Program-made: the position numbers and the translations under genes
Assembly: GCF_014636635.1 (NCBI RefSeq)
Contig: NZ_BMEO01000005.1
Coordinates: 1-64,000, forward strand
Length of the DNA: 64,000 nt
Source of the DNA: Marinicella pacifica
GTDB taxonomy: Bacteria > Pseudomonadota > Gammaproteobacteria > Xanthomonadales > Marinicellaceae
Reading direction: 5' to 3'
Notes under the pieces: generated by a model
Database searches by the model: none
What the model saw: the letters and a program-made list of their open reading frames with translations, nothing else
Told to the model about the DNA's origin: nothing
Part shown: in pieces, positions 25,940 through 35,974 of the stretch
Numbering within the stretch: the first letter of the stretch is position 1
Layout: every line of letters begins with the position of its first letter

Positions 25940-26695
25940 ATGATTAAATTGGTGTTGTTGCGGCATGGTGAGAGTGAGTGGAATTTAGCCAATCGGTTTA
26001 CCGGCTGGAAGGATGTGGATTTAACCGAAACCGGTCGGGCACAGGCACAACAAGCCGGTGAATTACTGGCGGCTGAGGGTTTTGAGTTTGATCAGGCCTA
26101 TACCTCGGTGTTAAAACGCGCCATCAACACCTTACATATCACCATGGCGGAACTGGACCAGCTATGGGTGCCGGTAACACGCAGTTGGCGTTTGAATGAG
26201 CGACATTACGGCGCTTTACAAGGGCTCAATAAAGCCGAAACGGCGGCTAAATACGGTGATGAGCAGGTGCATATCTGGCGTCGCAGTTATGCCACACCAC
26301 CGCCGAAACTGGATTGGGATGATGAGCGCAATGTCTATGGCGATCGACGCTATGCGTCATTAAGTAAAGACCAGATTCCGTTGGGTGAATGTCTGGCGGA
26401 TACGGTGGAACGGGTGATGCCTTACTGGCAGCAGGTGATTGAACCGGAAATCAAACAAGGCAAACGGCTGATTATTGCCGCCCATGGCAATTCACTGCGC
26501 TCGATTGTGAAGTATTTGGATAACATTTCTGATGAAGAGATTTTAAAACTGAATATTCCCACCGGTGTGCCGTTGGTGTATGAACTGGACGATGATTTAA
26601 AACCGATTAACAGTGAATTTTTGGGTGACCCCGAAGAACTGAAAGCCGCCATGGAAGCGGTCGCCAATCAAGGCAAACAAGCACAGAACCAATAA
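25940..26695 (+). CDS. gpmA: 2,3-bisphosphoglycerate-dependent phosphoglycerate mutase
   Basis: A 251-residue glycolytic enzyme interconverting 3- and 2-phosphoglycerate. The phosphohistidine motif '[12 protein letters not shown]' opens the protein. '[22 protein letters not shown]' and '[11 protein letters not shown]' (second catalytic His) follow. Length matches GpmA (about 250). A TATAAT near 25906 is a plausible -10. dxs starts three bases after its stop. Confidence 0.96.
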   Translation: MIKLVLLRHGESEWNLANRFTGWKDVDLTETGRAQAQQAGELLAAEGFEFDQAYTSVLKRAINTLHITMAELDQLWVPVTRSWRLNERHYGALQGLNKAETAAKYGDEQVHIWRRSYATPPPKLDWDDERNVYGDRRYASLSKDQIPLGECLADTVERVMPYWQQVIEPEIKQGKRLIIAAHGNSLRSIVKYLDNISDEEILKLNIPTGVPLVYELDDDLKPINSEFLGDPEELKAAMEAVANQGKQAQNQ

Positions 26696-26698
26696 AAG

Positions 26699-28612
26699 AT
26701 GACGAATCAATACCCCATTCTGGACAACATCAGCATTCCGGCAGATTTACGAGAGGTGGATCAGGATAAACTGCCCCAGGTGGCCGACGAACTGCGCCGT
26801 TATTTAATCAATCACATTGCCCAATGTGGCGGGCATTTCGGTTCCGGCCTGGGCACAGTGGAATTAACCGTGGCTTTGCATTATGTGTTTAATACGCCCG
26901 ATGACCGCATTGTCTGGGATGTGGGTCATCAGGCTTACCCGCATAAAATCCTCACCGGCCGTAAAGATCGCATCACCACCATCAAACAAAAAGATGGTCT
27001 GGCGCCCTTTCCTAAACGCTGTGAAAGTGAATACGACACCTTTGGCGTCGGTCACTCATCGACGTCAATCGGTGCGGCTTTGGGCATGGCCTTGGCCTCA
27101 CAGATTAAAGGCGAAGATCGCCAGTGTGTGGCAGTGATTGGCGATGGCGCCATGACCGCGGGAATGGCTTATGAAGCCCTCAACCATGGTGGTGAGGTGG
27201 ATAACGATATTTTGGTGATTCTGAATGAAAACGAAATGTCCATTTCACCGAACGTTGGTGCGCTGACTAAAATGCTGATAAAAATCGTCAGCGGTCGTAC
27301 CTACAACCGCATGCGCGAAAAATCCAAACGCATGATGCGGCGCAATTCCTGGCTATGGCGTTTTTTATCCCGCTGGGAAATTCACACCAAAGGCATGTTT
27401 GTGCCCAACACCTTGTTTGAAGAGCTCGGCTTTCATCATTTAGGACCGATTGACGGCCATGACACCGAACAACTGGTGAACACCCTGAAAGTGGCCAAAG
27501 ATATTAAAGGGCCAAAATTACTGCATATTATCACCAAAAAAGGCAAAGGCTATAAACCGGCGGAAGAAGACCCGATTAAATACCATGCAGTGTCGCCTTT
27601 TGACCCGGATAAGGGTATGCAACCGAAGGCGAAACCCAGTAAACCCAGCTACACCGCTATTTTTGGCCAGTGGTTATGTGATATGGCGCGCCATGATAAT
27701 TATTTGGTGTGCATTACGCCGGCCATGCGTGAGGGATCGGGTTTGGTGGAATTTTCAAAACTGTTTCCCAAACGCTATTTTGATGTCGGTATTGCTGAAC
27801 AACACGCGGTGACTCTGGCTGCCGGGATGGCCTGCGAGGGTATCAAACCTGTGGTGGCGATTTATTCATCGTTTCTGCAACGCGCCTATGATCAACTCAT
27901 ACACGATGTGGCAATTCAGGATTTAAATGTACTGTTTGCTATTGATCGGGCCGGAGTGGTCGGACCCGATGGCGCCACCCATGCCGGCAGTATGGATTTA
28001 AGCTTTTTGCGTTGTGTCCCGAATATGGTGATAATGGCGCCTGCTGATGAAAATGAATGCCGCCAAATGCTGTACACCGGTTATGAACACACCGGTCCCG
28101 CAGCGGTGCGGTATCCGCGCGGCACCGGTCCCGGTGTGGCCATTGACAGTGAAATGACGGCATTGCCAATAGGCGAAGCCAGACGGGTTCGAAAAGGCAA
28201 CCAACACATTGCTTTTTTGTCTTTTGGCGGCTTACTTGATCAGGTGTTACTGGCGGCAGAAAAACTGGATGCCGCTGTGGTGGACATGCGTTTTGTCAAA
28301 CCGCTGGATAAGAACATGATTCAAAAAATAGCCCGCAGTCATGATTTACTGGTGACCGTTGAGGATAATGTGGTGGCCGGTGGCGCCGGCAGTGCGGTCA
28401 ATGAAGTACTGCACACACTTAAAATCACCGTGCCGGTGCTCAATTTGGGCTTACCGGATTATTTCCAGGATCACGGCAGCCGGGAAGAAGTGTTGGCCGA
28501 AGCCGGTCTGGACAGTGACAGCATCCGCCAAACAGTCAAATTATTCAGCCAGGATAAAGCCCAAAACGCTCAATTGGTCTATTTGCAAAACCATAAGAAT
28601 CAGCACCTCTGA
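26699..28612 (+). CDS. dxs: 1-deoxy-D-xylulose-5-phosphate synthase
   Basis: A 637-residue ThDP enzyme condensing pyruvate and glyceraldehyde 3-phosphate, the first step of the MEP isoprenoid pathway. Domain I has '[24 protein letters not shown]' and the ThDP/Mg site '[20 protein letters not shown]'. Domain II has '[17 protein letters not shown]' (catalytic Glu) and '[19 protein letters not shown]'. The C-terminal transketolase domain ends the protein. Length is normal. It follows gpmA by three bases; a MITE-like element lies 13 bp downstream. Confidence 0.97.
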   Translation: MTNQYPILDNISIPADLREVDQDKLPQVADELRRYLINHIAQCGGHFGSGLGTVELTVALHYVFNTPDDRIVWDVGHQAYPHKILTGRKDRITTIKQKDGLAPFPKRCESEYDTFGVGHSSTSIGAALGMALASQIKGEDRQCVAVIGDGAMTAGMAYEALNHGGEVDNDILVILNENEMSISPNVGALTKMLIKIVSGRTYNRMREKSKRMMRRNSWLWRFLSRWEIHTKGMFVPNTLFEELGFHHLGPIDGHDTEQLVNTLKVAKDIKGPKLLHIITKKGKGYKPAEEDPIKYHAVSPFDPDKGMQPKAKPSKPSYTAIFGQWLCDMARHDNYLVCITPAMREGSGLVEFSKLFPKRYFDVGIAEQHAVTLAAGMACEGIKPVVAIYSSFLQRAYDQLIHDVAIQDLNVLFAIDRAGVVGPDGATHAGSMDLSFLRCVPNMVIMAPADENECRQMLYTGYEHTGPAAVRYPRGTGPGVAIDSEMTALPIGEARRVRKGNQHIAFLSFGGLLDQVLLAAEKLDAAVVDMRFVKPLDKNMIQKIARSHDLLVTVEDNVVAGGAGSAVNEVLHTLKITVPVLNLGLPDYFQDHGSREEVLAEAGLDSDSIRQTVKLFSQDKAQNAQLVYLQNHKNQHL

Positions 28613-28625
28613 ATTTGTTATATCA

Positions 28626-28918
28626 TGAGACCTCTGCACAAGTCGTGAATTAAGTAAAAACGTCTGAAATCCCGAATTTCCGCGTCAGCATAATTCATCT
28701 GGAATGAATTATTACGGAAGCCCCGCAGGGGTGAAGCGCAGGGAAGCGCTGAATAAAACTTAGCAATAGCCTTACGGCCTTGGCTTTTTTTATTCTTAGG
28801 CTTCTTGCCTATGGCAAATCGCCTAAGAAACAAAAAGGGCCTATTACTTACGTTTCCTTCCTTGAACTTCAGAATTTCAATCATTTTTACAATAACTCAG
28901 ACTTATGCAGAGGTCTCA
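28626..28918. mobile_element. MITE-like non-coding inverted-repeat element, copy 1
   Basis: A 293-bp element with terminal inverted repeats TGAGACCTCTGCACAAGTC and, reversed from the right end, TGAGACCTCTGCATAAGTC (18 of 19 identical). It is flanked by a 3-bp direct repeat TCA (28623-28625 and 28919-28921). No transposase gene is inside. Its outer 70-90 bp on each side match copy 2 at 51530-51690; copy 1 has about 130 bp extra in the middle, including small inverted repeats. The ends recall IS5-family termini. Inserted between dxs and the gene at 28930-29454. Confidence 0.85.
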
Positions 28919-28929
28919 TCATGTCTTAT

Positions 28930-29454
28930 TCAATGGTGCTTGGCCAGAATATAACGGGTCATTTCATGCTCCGGATAGTGCCATTTGAGGTAGTTTTTGT
29001 AGCTTTGGGTCTTTTTATAGGCACCCTTTTCATCTAGATAATTGATCATCGCCACCAAGGCATCAACAAAAGATTCAATCCGTGTTTCCTTGCGCATCAG
29101 GCCGTTGATGATGTAAATGGCGTTGTTTTCAAAACCATGGGTGGCGAACACCACACCCAGTTTACTCAAGGTTTCGTCATCTAAGTTAATGCGCCCCTGG
29201 GTGGTGGTCATGTATTTAACAAAATCACCGTGAATTTTTTCACCGGACACATCAAAGCGCATTTGCAGGTTAAAATAATCCACTGCCGCTTCATGGTGAA
29301 GTTCATCGAAAGGAATGTATTTGCCATACTCAAACCGCAAACGAGCCAAATCCAAGCTATTGGGGTATTTCACAAAAGTTTTACCCAAAAGTTTCATGGC
29401 TTTTTTATATTTGCCTTTCTCAATATATTTTTCAGCCCTGGCAACCGGGTTCAT
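28930..29454 (-). CDS. Hypothetical TPR-like helical protein
   Basis: About 174 residues, all helical in appearance. 'ARAEKYIEKGKYKKAMKLLGKTFVKYPNSLDLARLRFEYG' has a TPR-like periodicity (A-x3-Y-x2-G-x4-A, then P-N-S) at residues about 5-45. The rest has no recognised domain. Start is uncertain: ATG at 29454 or in-frame GTG at 29469, neither with a good ribosome-binding site. Cytoplasmic; function unknown. The MITE copy ends 11 bp from its stop codon. Confidence 0.7.
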   Translation of the reverse strand: MNPVARAEKYIEKGKYKKAMKLLGKTFVKYPNSLDLARLRFEYGKYIPFDELHHEAAVDYFNLQMRFDVSGEKIHGDFVKYMTTTQGRINLDDETLSKLGVVFATHGFENNAIYIINGLMRKETRIESFVDALVAMINYLDEKGAYKKTQSYKNYLKWHYPEHEMTRYILAKHH

Positions 29455-29521
29455 GCGTTTAAAAAACACGTGTGGCGTATAATCACATAAAAGTGATAGC
29501 TTACCAAAAATACCCTTTAAT

Positions 29522-30205
29522 TTATATCATTTGATGGCTGGCCATGGAAAAAGTCTGGCGATGACCGATGATAAAGTGATCCAGTACCTTGACATCAATC
29601 AATTGTAGGGTTTTTACCAATCGCACCGTCAAATCCCGGTCTGCCTGCGAGGGCTGAACATCACCGGAAGGGTGGTTATGGGCAAAGATAATGGCCGCGG
29701 CGTTATGACGCAAACAATGTTGTGCCACCACCCTGGGATAAACCTGTGCACTGTTGATACCACCGTTAAACAGGTAATCAAAACGCAATAAGCGGTGCTT
29801 AGAATTGAGCAATAAACAGGCAAAGCGTTCGTATTCACAGCATTCAAAATTATTCAGTAAATAATCATTCACATGCGCCGGATCTGTAAAACTGTGGCTT
29901 TCATGCCATTGCTCATTGATGGCACGTTTGACCAGTTCTCCGGCCGCTTGTAATTGTGCGTATTTGGCCATACCGAGCCCTTTGACTTGCTTAAATTCAT
30001 TTAACGATGAGCCCAGAATACCTTTTAAACTACCAAACCGGTTAAGCAACTGCAAAGCCAGGGTCATGACATCGGTACCGGCGATACCGGTGCGTAAGAA
30101 AATGGCCAACAATTCAGCATCGGTTAAATTGGCCGCACCGCTGTGTATTAATTTCTCACGCGGCCGGTCTTTTCCGGCCATTTCTTTGATCATTGAAGCA
30201 CCCAT
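29522..30205 (-). CDS. radC: RadC family protein (JAB/MPN domain)
   Basis: A 227-residue protein with 'DRPREKLIHSGAANLTDAELLAIFLRTG' N-terminal UPF0758 block (helix-hairpin-helix region) and the JAMM metal site 'IIFAHNHPSGDVQPSQADRDLT' near residue 175. Historically called DNA repair protein RadC, though a repair role is doubtful. The start may be ATG 30193, which has a weak GGGTG upstream, instead of ATG 30205. It is usually found beside coaBC-dut; here dut is divergent but coaBC is missing. Confidence 0.93.
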   Translation of the reverse strand: MGASMIKEMAGKDRPREKLIHSGAANLTDAELLAIFLRTGIAGTDVMTLALQLLNRFGSLKGILGSSLNEFKQVKGLGMAKYAQLQAAGELVKRAINEQWHESHSFTDPAHVNDYLLNNFECCEYERFACLLLNSKHRLLRFDYLFNGGINSAQVYPRVVAQHCLRHNAAAIIFAHNHPSGDVQPSQADRDLTVRLVKTLQLIDVKVLDHFIIGHRQTFSMASHQMI

Positions 30206-30506
30206 ATCAGTTAAAGTCCATTGGATAAAAGACCATTATCTTGTCCTAAAACCGGCAATACCATCGATATATTCTGATATCGGGTAAGTGCTGATTACAT
30301 GGAAGTGGCTATGGTCACATCACCAAATACCGCATCTCAATTCTTCTAAAACATGACACAAAAAGTCACAGTCACCCATAAAATGTCGCTTTAATCGGCT
30401 TTAAGCCCTCATTTCAAGTCCTTTTTTTTAAAGGCGTGGAATATTGTCCGACTCTCCATTAAAATCAATGGTTTGTAAAATTCGCTCAGCGCCACCACTG
30501 ACATTG
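30206..30506. other. Intergenic region between radC and dut, no gene seen
   Basis: About 300 bp without a credible reading frame. It contains the divergent upstream regions of radC and dut. No clear promoter hexamers, riboswitch or terminator were recognised. coaBC occupies this position in many relatives but no remnant was identified by eye. Confidence 0.5.
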
Positions 30507-30962
30507 ATGACAAAAATCGACCTGAAAATTTTAGATAAACCCTTTCACCGGGAATTTGGTCTGCCCAATTATGCCACCGAAGGTTCAGCAGGGCTGGATT
30601 TGCGGGCTTGTTTAGAACACGAACTCACCCTGGCACCCGGGGAAACCCAATTGATTGCGACCGGCCTGGCCATTCACATCAAAAACCCTGGGATTGCGGC
30701 CATGATTTTACCACGCTCGGGACTCGGTCATAAAAAAGGTCTGGTCCTTGGAAATTTGGTGGGCTTGATTGATTCTGATTACCAGGGCCAGTTATACGTA
30801 TCCTGCTGGAACCGTTCCAATCAGGTGGTGACCTTAAACCGGGGTGATCGCATGGCTCAACTGATTTTTGTGCCGGTGCTACAGGTGCAATTCAATCAAG
30901 TGGATTCTTTTGATGATAGCGACCGGGGTGCCGGTGGTTTTGGGCACAGTGGAGTCAGTTAA
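30507..30962 (+). CDS. dut: Deoxyuridine 5'-triphosphate nucleotidohydrolase (dUTPase)
   Basis: A 151-residue trimeric enzyme cleaving dUTP to dUMP and pyrophosphate. All five family motifs appear: 'GSAGLDLRA', '[10 protein letters not shown]', '[11 protein letters not shown]', '[10 protein letters not shown]' and C-terminal '[10 protein letters not shown]'. ATG at 30507 gives the length of E. coli Dut (151) and the matching 'KIDLKILD' start; the longer frame is rejected. The stop is adjacent to the algC start (ATG at 30964), so the two should form an operon. Confidence 0.97.
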   Translation: MTKIDLKILDKPFHREFGLPNYATEGSAGLDLRACLEHELTLAPGETQLIATGLAIHIKNPGIAAMILPRSGLGHKKGLVLGNLVGLIDSDYQGQLYVSCWNRSNQVVTLNRGDRMAQLIFVPVLQVQFNQVDSFDDSDRGAGGFGHSGVS

Positions 30963-30963
30963 T

Positions 30964-33345
30964 ATGGACATCAAAAAATTACTGACCAAAATAAAAAAAC
31001 CGGAAAATAAAGAACAGCCCGAAGAGACCGCTCAATCCGGAGGTGTAGCTAACCTCATATCTTTATTAAAAATTAAACCGGCTGATGAGATTTTATGGAC
31101 CAGCTTCACCTTGGCGGCTTTTGCCATGAGTTTATTTTTTGCTTATTTGGCTTATCACAACCTGATTTCTGAACGGCTGGAATCGAACTTAAACAACACC
31201 GCCGAACAGCTCACACAACAGGTCAATGAGCAGTTAAAAAGTATCAACCAAACCGCGGCGGATATTGTCAAACATAACCCTAATAACGCGGATATTGTGG
31301 CTTTGATTCAAGAAAAAGTCCCCAACACTTTGCGGGTTTTGCGAGTGTCTGAGCCGATTGACGACATCATCCCTGAAACCCAATTCCCGGGCATTAACTA
31401 CGCCACATTGGATATGCTCAAACAAACCAGCGAACAACAGCAGGAACAGTTACCGGAAATCCATTTATACGGTCAAAAAAATCAATACCTCAATTATGTC
31501 CTGATTCAACAACCGGAAAAAAGTTACGTTATTATCAGTTACCCGGTCGAACAGCTGGTTAATTACGGAAGCATTCACGTTAAAAACGGAGAAGTTAAAC
31601 TGGTGCAAAAATCCGGTCGGTTCAGTACCGTGACCCTAAAACAATGGGGCAACACCGCGACCTCAGAATCCACCAACGAACATGAAATTCATATTCCGGA
31701 TTCTAATTTTTATGTGATATATTCAACTCCGCAAGCGGCTGCAGGCTTATTCAAATTAACCCTGCTGGGCAGTATAATCGCAACCCTGGCCGGGGTACTC
31801 TTAACCGTGGCTTTTTTCTTTAAACGCCGACAAGCCATTGATGAACTGACGGCCAAAAAAGAACAACAAGTTAAAAAGAAAACCAGTCATTATGTTCCCC
31901 GTCAAAACACGGGAGAAAACATTGACGATCCGGACAAAAAACCCACAGACAGAAAACAAATGACCCACAAAAAACACCCTGACCCCTCAATCTTTAAAGC
32001 CTATGATATCCGCGGTATTGTCGATAAAACCTTAACCCGTGATGCTGTGATACAAATCGGTCAGGCGATTGGTACCGAAAACATCAACCGGGGACGTAAA
32101 TCTTTGGTGGTGGCCCGAGACGGTCGCTTATCCGGCCCGGATTTATTGGAGGCTCTCATTCAAGGCGTTAAAGCCAGCGGTTGCGATGTGATTAATATCG
32201 GTGCAGTGCCCACCGGCGTGTTGTATTTTGCCACCCACCACCTGGAAACCGGTTCCGGTGTGATGTTGACCGGCAGTCACAATCCGCCAGAGTACAACGG
32301 ATTGAAAATTATGTTAGATGGAGAAACCCTGTCAGGCAAACTGATTACCAACCTCTATAACATGATTGTTGAGGGTAATTTACTCAGCGGTGACGGCCAG
32401 GTTCAGGAACTTGATATTGCCGATGATTACATTGATTACATCAGCTCTGAAATCCAGCTGGAGAACGAACCCACCGTGGTGGTTGACAGCGGTAATGGTA
32501 TCGCCGGTCCGATTGCGGTGGACGTGCTGGAAGAAATCGGCTGCAATGTAATTCCACTGCATTGTGAAGTGGACGGTGAATTCCCCAATCATCACCCAGA
32601 CCCAAGCGTGCCTGAAAACTTAGAAGACCTCAAAGCCACTTTAAAATCGGTGGATGCCGATATTGGTATTGCTTTTGATGGTGATGGCGATCGACTTGGT
32701 GTGGTCACCAAAGAGGGGGAAAACATCTTCCCTGATCGTTTATTGATGCTGTTTGCCAAGGATGTACTGATACGCCAACCGGGCTCCAGCATTATTTTCG
32801 ATGTCAAATGTACCTCCCATTTACCCAAGGCGATTGTTAAACACGGTGGTTTGCCGATTATGTGGAAAACCGGTCATTCTTTTATGAAAGCCAAACTCAA
32901 AGAAACCAATGCCGCTCTGGCCGGTGAAATGAGCGGACACTTTTTCTTTAACGAACGCTGGTTTGGTTTTGATGATGGAATTTATGCCGCGGCGCGCTTA
33001 CTGGAAATTCTTGATCAGGAAGAAGACAGCCCACAAGAAGTCTTCGACACCTTGCCCAAAGGCGTCAGTACCCCGGAACTAAAAGTCGAAATGGCCGAGG
33101 GTGAACATTATATGTTTATGAAAGAATTTGAAAACCGGGTTAAATTTGAGGAGGCTAAAATCACCACCATAGATGGTATCCGGGCTGATTTTGAAGACGG
33201 CTGGGGACTGGTGCGCTGTTCTAATACCACGCCGTGTCTGGTGATTCGTTTTGATGCCGACAACGAGGCGGCGCTGGAACGCATTAAAGAATCGTTCCGA
33301 ACCCAATTATTGAAAGTCAGCGCGGATTTAAACTTACCTTTTTAG
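30964..33345 (+). CDS. algC: Phosphomannomutase/phosphoglucomutase AlgC with N-terminal membrane-anchored extension
   Basis: A 793-residue protein. Residues about 340-793 form the alpha-D-phosphohexomutase: phosphoserine loop 'MLTGSHNPPEYNG', Mg site 'FDGDGDRLG', sugar-binding 'AGEMSGHFFF' and C-terminal 'RCSNTTPCLVIRF'. The first 340 residues add a transmembrane helix near residue 50 ('TLAAFAMSLFFAYLAYHNLI'), a periplasmic-looking segment and a second helix near 265-290 ('LLGSIIATLAGVLLTVAFFF'). The enzyme supplies mannose-1-P and glucose-1-P for LPS and exopolysaccharide. Membrane tethering of AlgC is known from annotated relatives; its role is unclear. GGAG precedes the ATG. Confidence 0.92.
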   Translation: MDIKKLLTKIKKPENKEQPEETAQSGGVANLISLLKIKPADEILWTSFTLAAFAMSLFFAYLAYHNLISERLESNLNNTAEQLTQQVNEQLKSINQTAADIVKHNPNNADIVALIQEKVPNTLRVLRVSEPIDDIIPETQFPGINYATLDMLKQTSEQQQEQLPEIHLYGQKNQYLNYVLIQQPEKSYVIISYPVEQLVNYGSIHVKNGEVKLVQKSGRFSTVTLKQWGNTATSESTNEHEIHIPDSNFYVIYSTPQAAAGLFKLTLLGSIIATLAGVLLTVAFFFKRRQAIDELTAKKEQQVKKKTSHYVPRQNTGENIDDPDKKPTDRKQMTHKKHPDPSIFKAYDIRGIVDKTLTRDAVIQIGQAIGTENINRGRKSLVVARDGRLSGPDLLEALIQGVKASGCDVINIGAVPTGVLYFATHHLETGSGVMLTGSHNPPEYNGLKIMLDGETLSGKLITNLYNMIVEGNLLSGDGQVQELDIADDYIDYISSEIQLENEPTVVVDSGNGIAGPIAVDVLEEIGCNVIPLHCEVDGEFPNHHPDPSVPENLEDLKATLKSVDADIGIAFDGDGDRLGVVTKEGENIFPDRLLMLFAKDVLIRQPGSSIIFDVKCTSHLPKAIVKHGGLPIMWKTGHSFMKAKLKETNAALAGEMSGHFFFNERWFGFDDGIYAAARLLEILDQEEDSPQEVFDTLPKGVSTPELKVEMAEGEHYMFMKEFENRVKFEEAKITTIDGIRADFEDGWGLVRCSNTTPCLVIRFDADNEAALERIKESFRTQLLKVSADLNLPF

Positions 33346-33355
33346 GAGATTAACA

Positions 33356-33913
33356 ATGAACTGGAAAGACACCCCCGATCAATACGGTTTTATTTCTCGT
33401 TTTAACCACTGGTTTGCAGCACTCATTGTCATTGTTATGGTGATATTGGGCTTGTACTTCACCTCATTGCCCAAAGGCGATGCCCGCAGTTACTGGGCCG
33501 GCTGGCATGTTAATTTAGGCGGACTGTTCTTTATATACCTGCTTTTTCGGGTCATGTGGCGCGCTTTCACCCATTCACCGAAGCCCTTTGAACAGCCGCA
33601 ACCCTTTAAATTTTTAAGCCAACTGGTGCATGTGGTTTTATTGACCTGTATCGCCATTATGGCACTCAGCGGACCAATGCTGTTGTTCAGCAATGGTTAT
33701 GACCTGAATGTGTTCGGCTGGTTCACCATCCCTTCACCCATCGCCACTGAAAACCACGATTTACATGAACTGGTGGAAGAGGTTCATGTCATCACCGGCA
33801 CTGTACTGTGGGTAACCATCATCGTTCACGTACTGGCTTCCTTCAAACACCTCATCACCAACAAGGGCGCGGTGATGCACCGTATTTTTAAAAGCCACCC
33901 GACAAAGCAATAA
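33356..33913 (+). CDS. Cytochrome b561-family protein
   Basis: A 185-residue inner-membrane dihaem cytochrome with four predicted helices. Candidate haem ligands include His in 'SRFNHWFAALIV' (helix 1), 'AGWHVNLGGLFFIYLLFRV' (helix 2), 'LVHVVLLTCIAIMAL' (helix 3) and 'HELVEEVHVITGTVLWVTIIVHV' (helix 4). The family shuttles electrons from quinol to acceptors such as superoxide. GGAG precedes the ATG, and it lies 10 bp after algC. It converges on the PH-domain operon. Confidence 0.9.
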   Translation: MNWKDTPDQYGFISRFNHWFAALIVIVMVILGLYFTSLPKGDARSYWAGWHVNLGGLFFIYLLFRVMWRAFTHSPKPFEQPQPFKFLSQLVHVVLLTCIAIMALSGPMLLFSNGYDLNVFGWFTIPSPIATENHDLHELVEEVHVITGTVLWVTIIVHVLASFKHLITNKGAVMHRIFKSHPTKQ

Positions 33914-33917
33914 TTCT

Positions 33918-35486
33918 CTACCACACAAAGCGGCTTTCAGCCACTTGTTGGGTGAGGTTTTGGTAAATCGGCTGAAGCCGTTCATCAAGCACATAGTGCA
34001 GACTCACCGGTTGTGACATCACACTGGACCCGGCTGTATCCACGGTTAATCTCGCCATCGTGTAACGCCGATCAAAAGGGGTTTGGTGCCACTTAATATT
34101 TTGTATTTTATGGATATCAACAAACTGTTGCTGATGAAAAAAAACGCCTAATCTTGAACCGACCACCTGGCGGTTATGGGTAAAAGCGGCTTTGCGCACA
34201 TATTGACCCGCATACCACCACGCATAAGGCACCATCATTAACATCATCATGGCCCACCAGGCATAAAAGTACGCCAACGGTACCATCAACACCAAAACCA
34301 ATAACAAGCCTTTTTTAAACACCCGTTTTCTGGCCTCCGGCTCAATGGCTTGCCATTCAATCTCTGACCAATTCATTTGCGGCTGAATTTGCTTAAGAAA
34401 GTCATGGGCTTCAAGTTCAGGAATTAGAGGTGCCAGCCAATGCATACTCATGGCATTGTCTTCACTGACGCCACCGGCGGTTTCCATCTTGATACTCACC
34501 TGGCCAAATATTTTGTGCAGCGGACTTTGTATGATGCGAATAAGCTGAATCCGTTTGATTGGCACTGTCGCCTGACGGTTGGTGAGTAAACCGGTTTTTA
34601 TGTGTAAGCGCTGACCTTTTTTATGCAAAGTAAATTCATGAAATTGCAAAAAGGCAATGGCGACTGAAATCGCCAATAATATGAAAACACCGGCAACAAA
34701 CCATAAACCACCATACAAAACCCAGGTTTGCCAGGTCCACATTTCTATATGCAAGCCGCCAATAAACTGCGTTAAAAAAACCGTCACCTGCTCGCGCAAC
34801 GCATCATTCTGAAATAAAAACGAAAATAAAATACCAATCGGCAACAAGGCTTTTAGACTGATTAATCCCCGGCGAAATACCTGTTTGGGTGGCATGTGGA
34901 ACAAGGCCTGTTGTCGAGCGGTTTGTTGCGTCGCTTGATCACCCTGTTCGGAGGAACTATTTTCCTCAGGACGATCCACATGACTGCTTTTATCAGCAAT
35001 AAACCGATGCACATAGCGGGCTTGTTCCGTGGTAATAACCCGAATTAAGGCTTCGGGCTTTTGCCCGGAAGCCGACTCAAGTTGTAATGTGGTCACGTTT
35101 AATAACCGGTGTAGGATATTTCGTTCTGTGGTGATATTTTGTATCCGTTCATAAGGCACTTGACGCAATGATTTAAACAGAATACCCGACTTCACCACCA
35201 AACGATCTTCTTCCAACCAGTAATGGAAGAACCAATACTGAATAATACTGAACAAAGAAAAGAACACCGCCACACCAATAAATATGCGGTCTTGTAAACC
35301 GCCACTGGTGCCTAAAAATGTGACCACCAAAGGGAAAATGCTTTTTTTCGCCACTTCAATAAACAAAAACACCGGCGACACCCGTGCCAGACGGTAGCCT
35401 GCGGTTTTTAAATCAGACTTCTTTAATGTCTCTTTTGAAGCATCAGGTTGTTCGTCTTTGGATTGTTTAATATCTGACTCACTCAA
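33918..35486 (-). CDS. Bacterial PH domain membrane protein (YdbT-like)
   Basis: A 522-residue inner-membrane protein with three bPH2 (DUF304) segments. Each contains the family pattern 'RLVVKSGIL...QVPYERIQNI', seen about residues 95-125, again 'RLHIKTGLLTNRQATVPIKRIQLIRI' near 305 and 'VVGSRLGVFFHQQQFVDIHKIQNI' near 445. Each follows a hydrophobic hairpin. It resembles E. coli YdbT, whose function is unknown. It starts in an ATGA overlap with the YdbS-like gene, forming the end of a three-gene operon with it and the SPFH gene. Confidence 0.88.
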   Translation of the reverse strand: MSESDIKQSKDEQPDASKETLKKSDLKTAGYRLARVSPVFLFIEVAKKSIFPLVVTFLGTSGGLQDRIFIGVAVFFSLFSIIQYWFFHYWLEEDRLVVKSGILFKSLRQVPYERIQNITTERNILHRLLNVTTLQLESASGQKPEALIRVITTEQARYVHRFIADKSSHVDRPEENSSSEQGDQATQQTARQQALFHMPPKQVFRRGLISLKALLPIGILFSFLFQNDALREQVTVFLTQFIGGLHIEMWTWQTWVLYGGLWFVAGVFILLAISVAIAFLQFHEFTLHKKGQRLHIKTGLLTNRQATVPIKRIQLIRIIQSPLHKIFGQVSIKMETAGGVSEDNAMSMHWLAPLIPELEAHDFLKQIQPQMNWSEIEWQAIEPEARKRVFKKGLLLVLVLMVPLAYFYAWWAMMMLMMVPYAWWYAGQYVRKAAFTHNRQVVGSRLGVFFHQQQFVDIHKIQNIKWHQTPFDRRYTMARLTVDTAGSSVMSQPVSLHYVLDERLQPIYQNLTQQVAESRFVW

Positions 35487-35974
35487 ACCGTATCACCCTC
35501 CTGAGCCGCCAGTAACTGATCTCTTAATTGATAGGCCTTATCAACAGATAACCCCGGCAAGCTGGTTTGGGCATAATGGGTACCGGCGGTGTTAACCACC
35601 AGTTTCGCCAGCCCATAACGCCGGTCAAGCGGTCCGCTGTTGACATCCACATGCTGTACCCGGCTGACCGGCACCGCAATCTGATGGCGCCAGAAAACAC
35701 CGCGTCTGATGGCCAGACAATCTGTATTTAAGTGATACTTATAGTTCAAATACCAGTGTTTTAAATAGCTTTTAAGTGATACATATAACAGGGCCGCCAA
35801 CAGCATCCATGCCAGAAGCGCCCAATACCATGCCACAGACCACAATACCCCAAAAACAATGCTGGGAGCCAATGCAATCAATAAACACATCGCCAATCCA
35901 ATCCATCGGATAATTCGTAAATAGTCACGCTCCAAAGACTGCATGGCTTGGCTCGGATTGGTTTTATTTATCAT
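35483..35974 (-). CDS. Bacterial PH domain membrane protein (YdbS-like)
   Basis: A 163-residue protein with two adjacent membrane segments (about residues 20-65) followed by one bPH2 domain: 'TDCLAIRRGVFWRHQIAVPVSRVQHVDVNSGPLDRRYGLAKLVV' (pattern R-RGV-x5-VP-x2-R-VQHVD-x4-P-x2-R-x2-G). Resembles E. coli YdbS, usually paired with YdbT as here. It overlaps the SPFH gene upstream by 11 bp and the YdbT-like gene downstream by 4 bp. Confidence 0.9.
   Translation of the reverse strand: MINKTNPSQAMQSLERDYLRIIRWIGLAMCLLIALAPSIVFGVLWSVAWYWALLAWMLLAALLYVSLKSYLKHWYLNYKYHLNTDCLAIRRGVFWRHQIAVPVSRVQHVDVNSGPLDRRYGLAKLVVNTAGTHYAQTSLPGLSVDKAYQLRDQLLAAQEGDTV

Noticed and set aside
26620-26700. Riboswitch or attenuator before dxs
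   Set aside because: dxs starts three bases after gpmA, leaving no room for a leader RNA.
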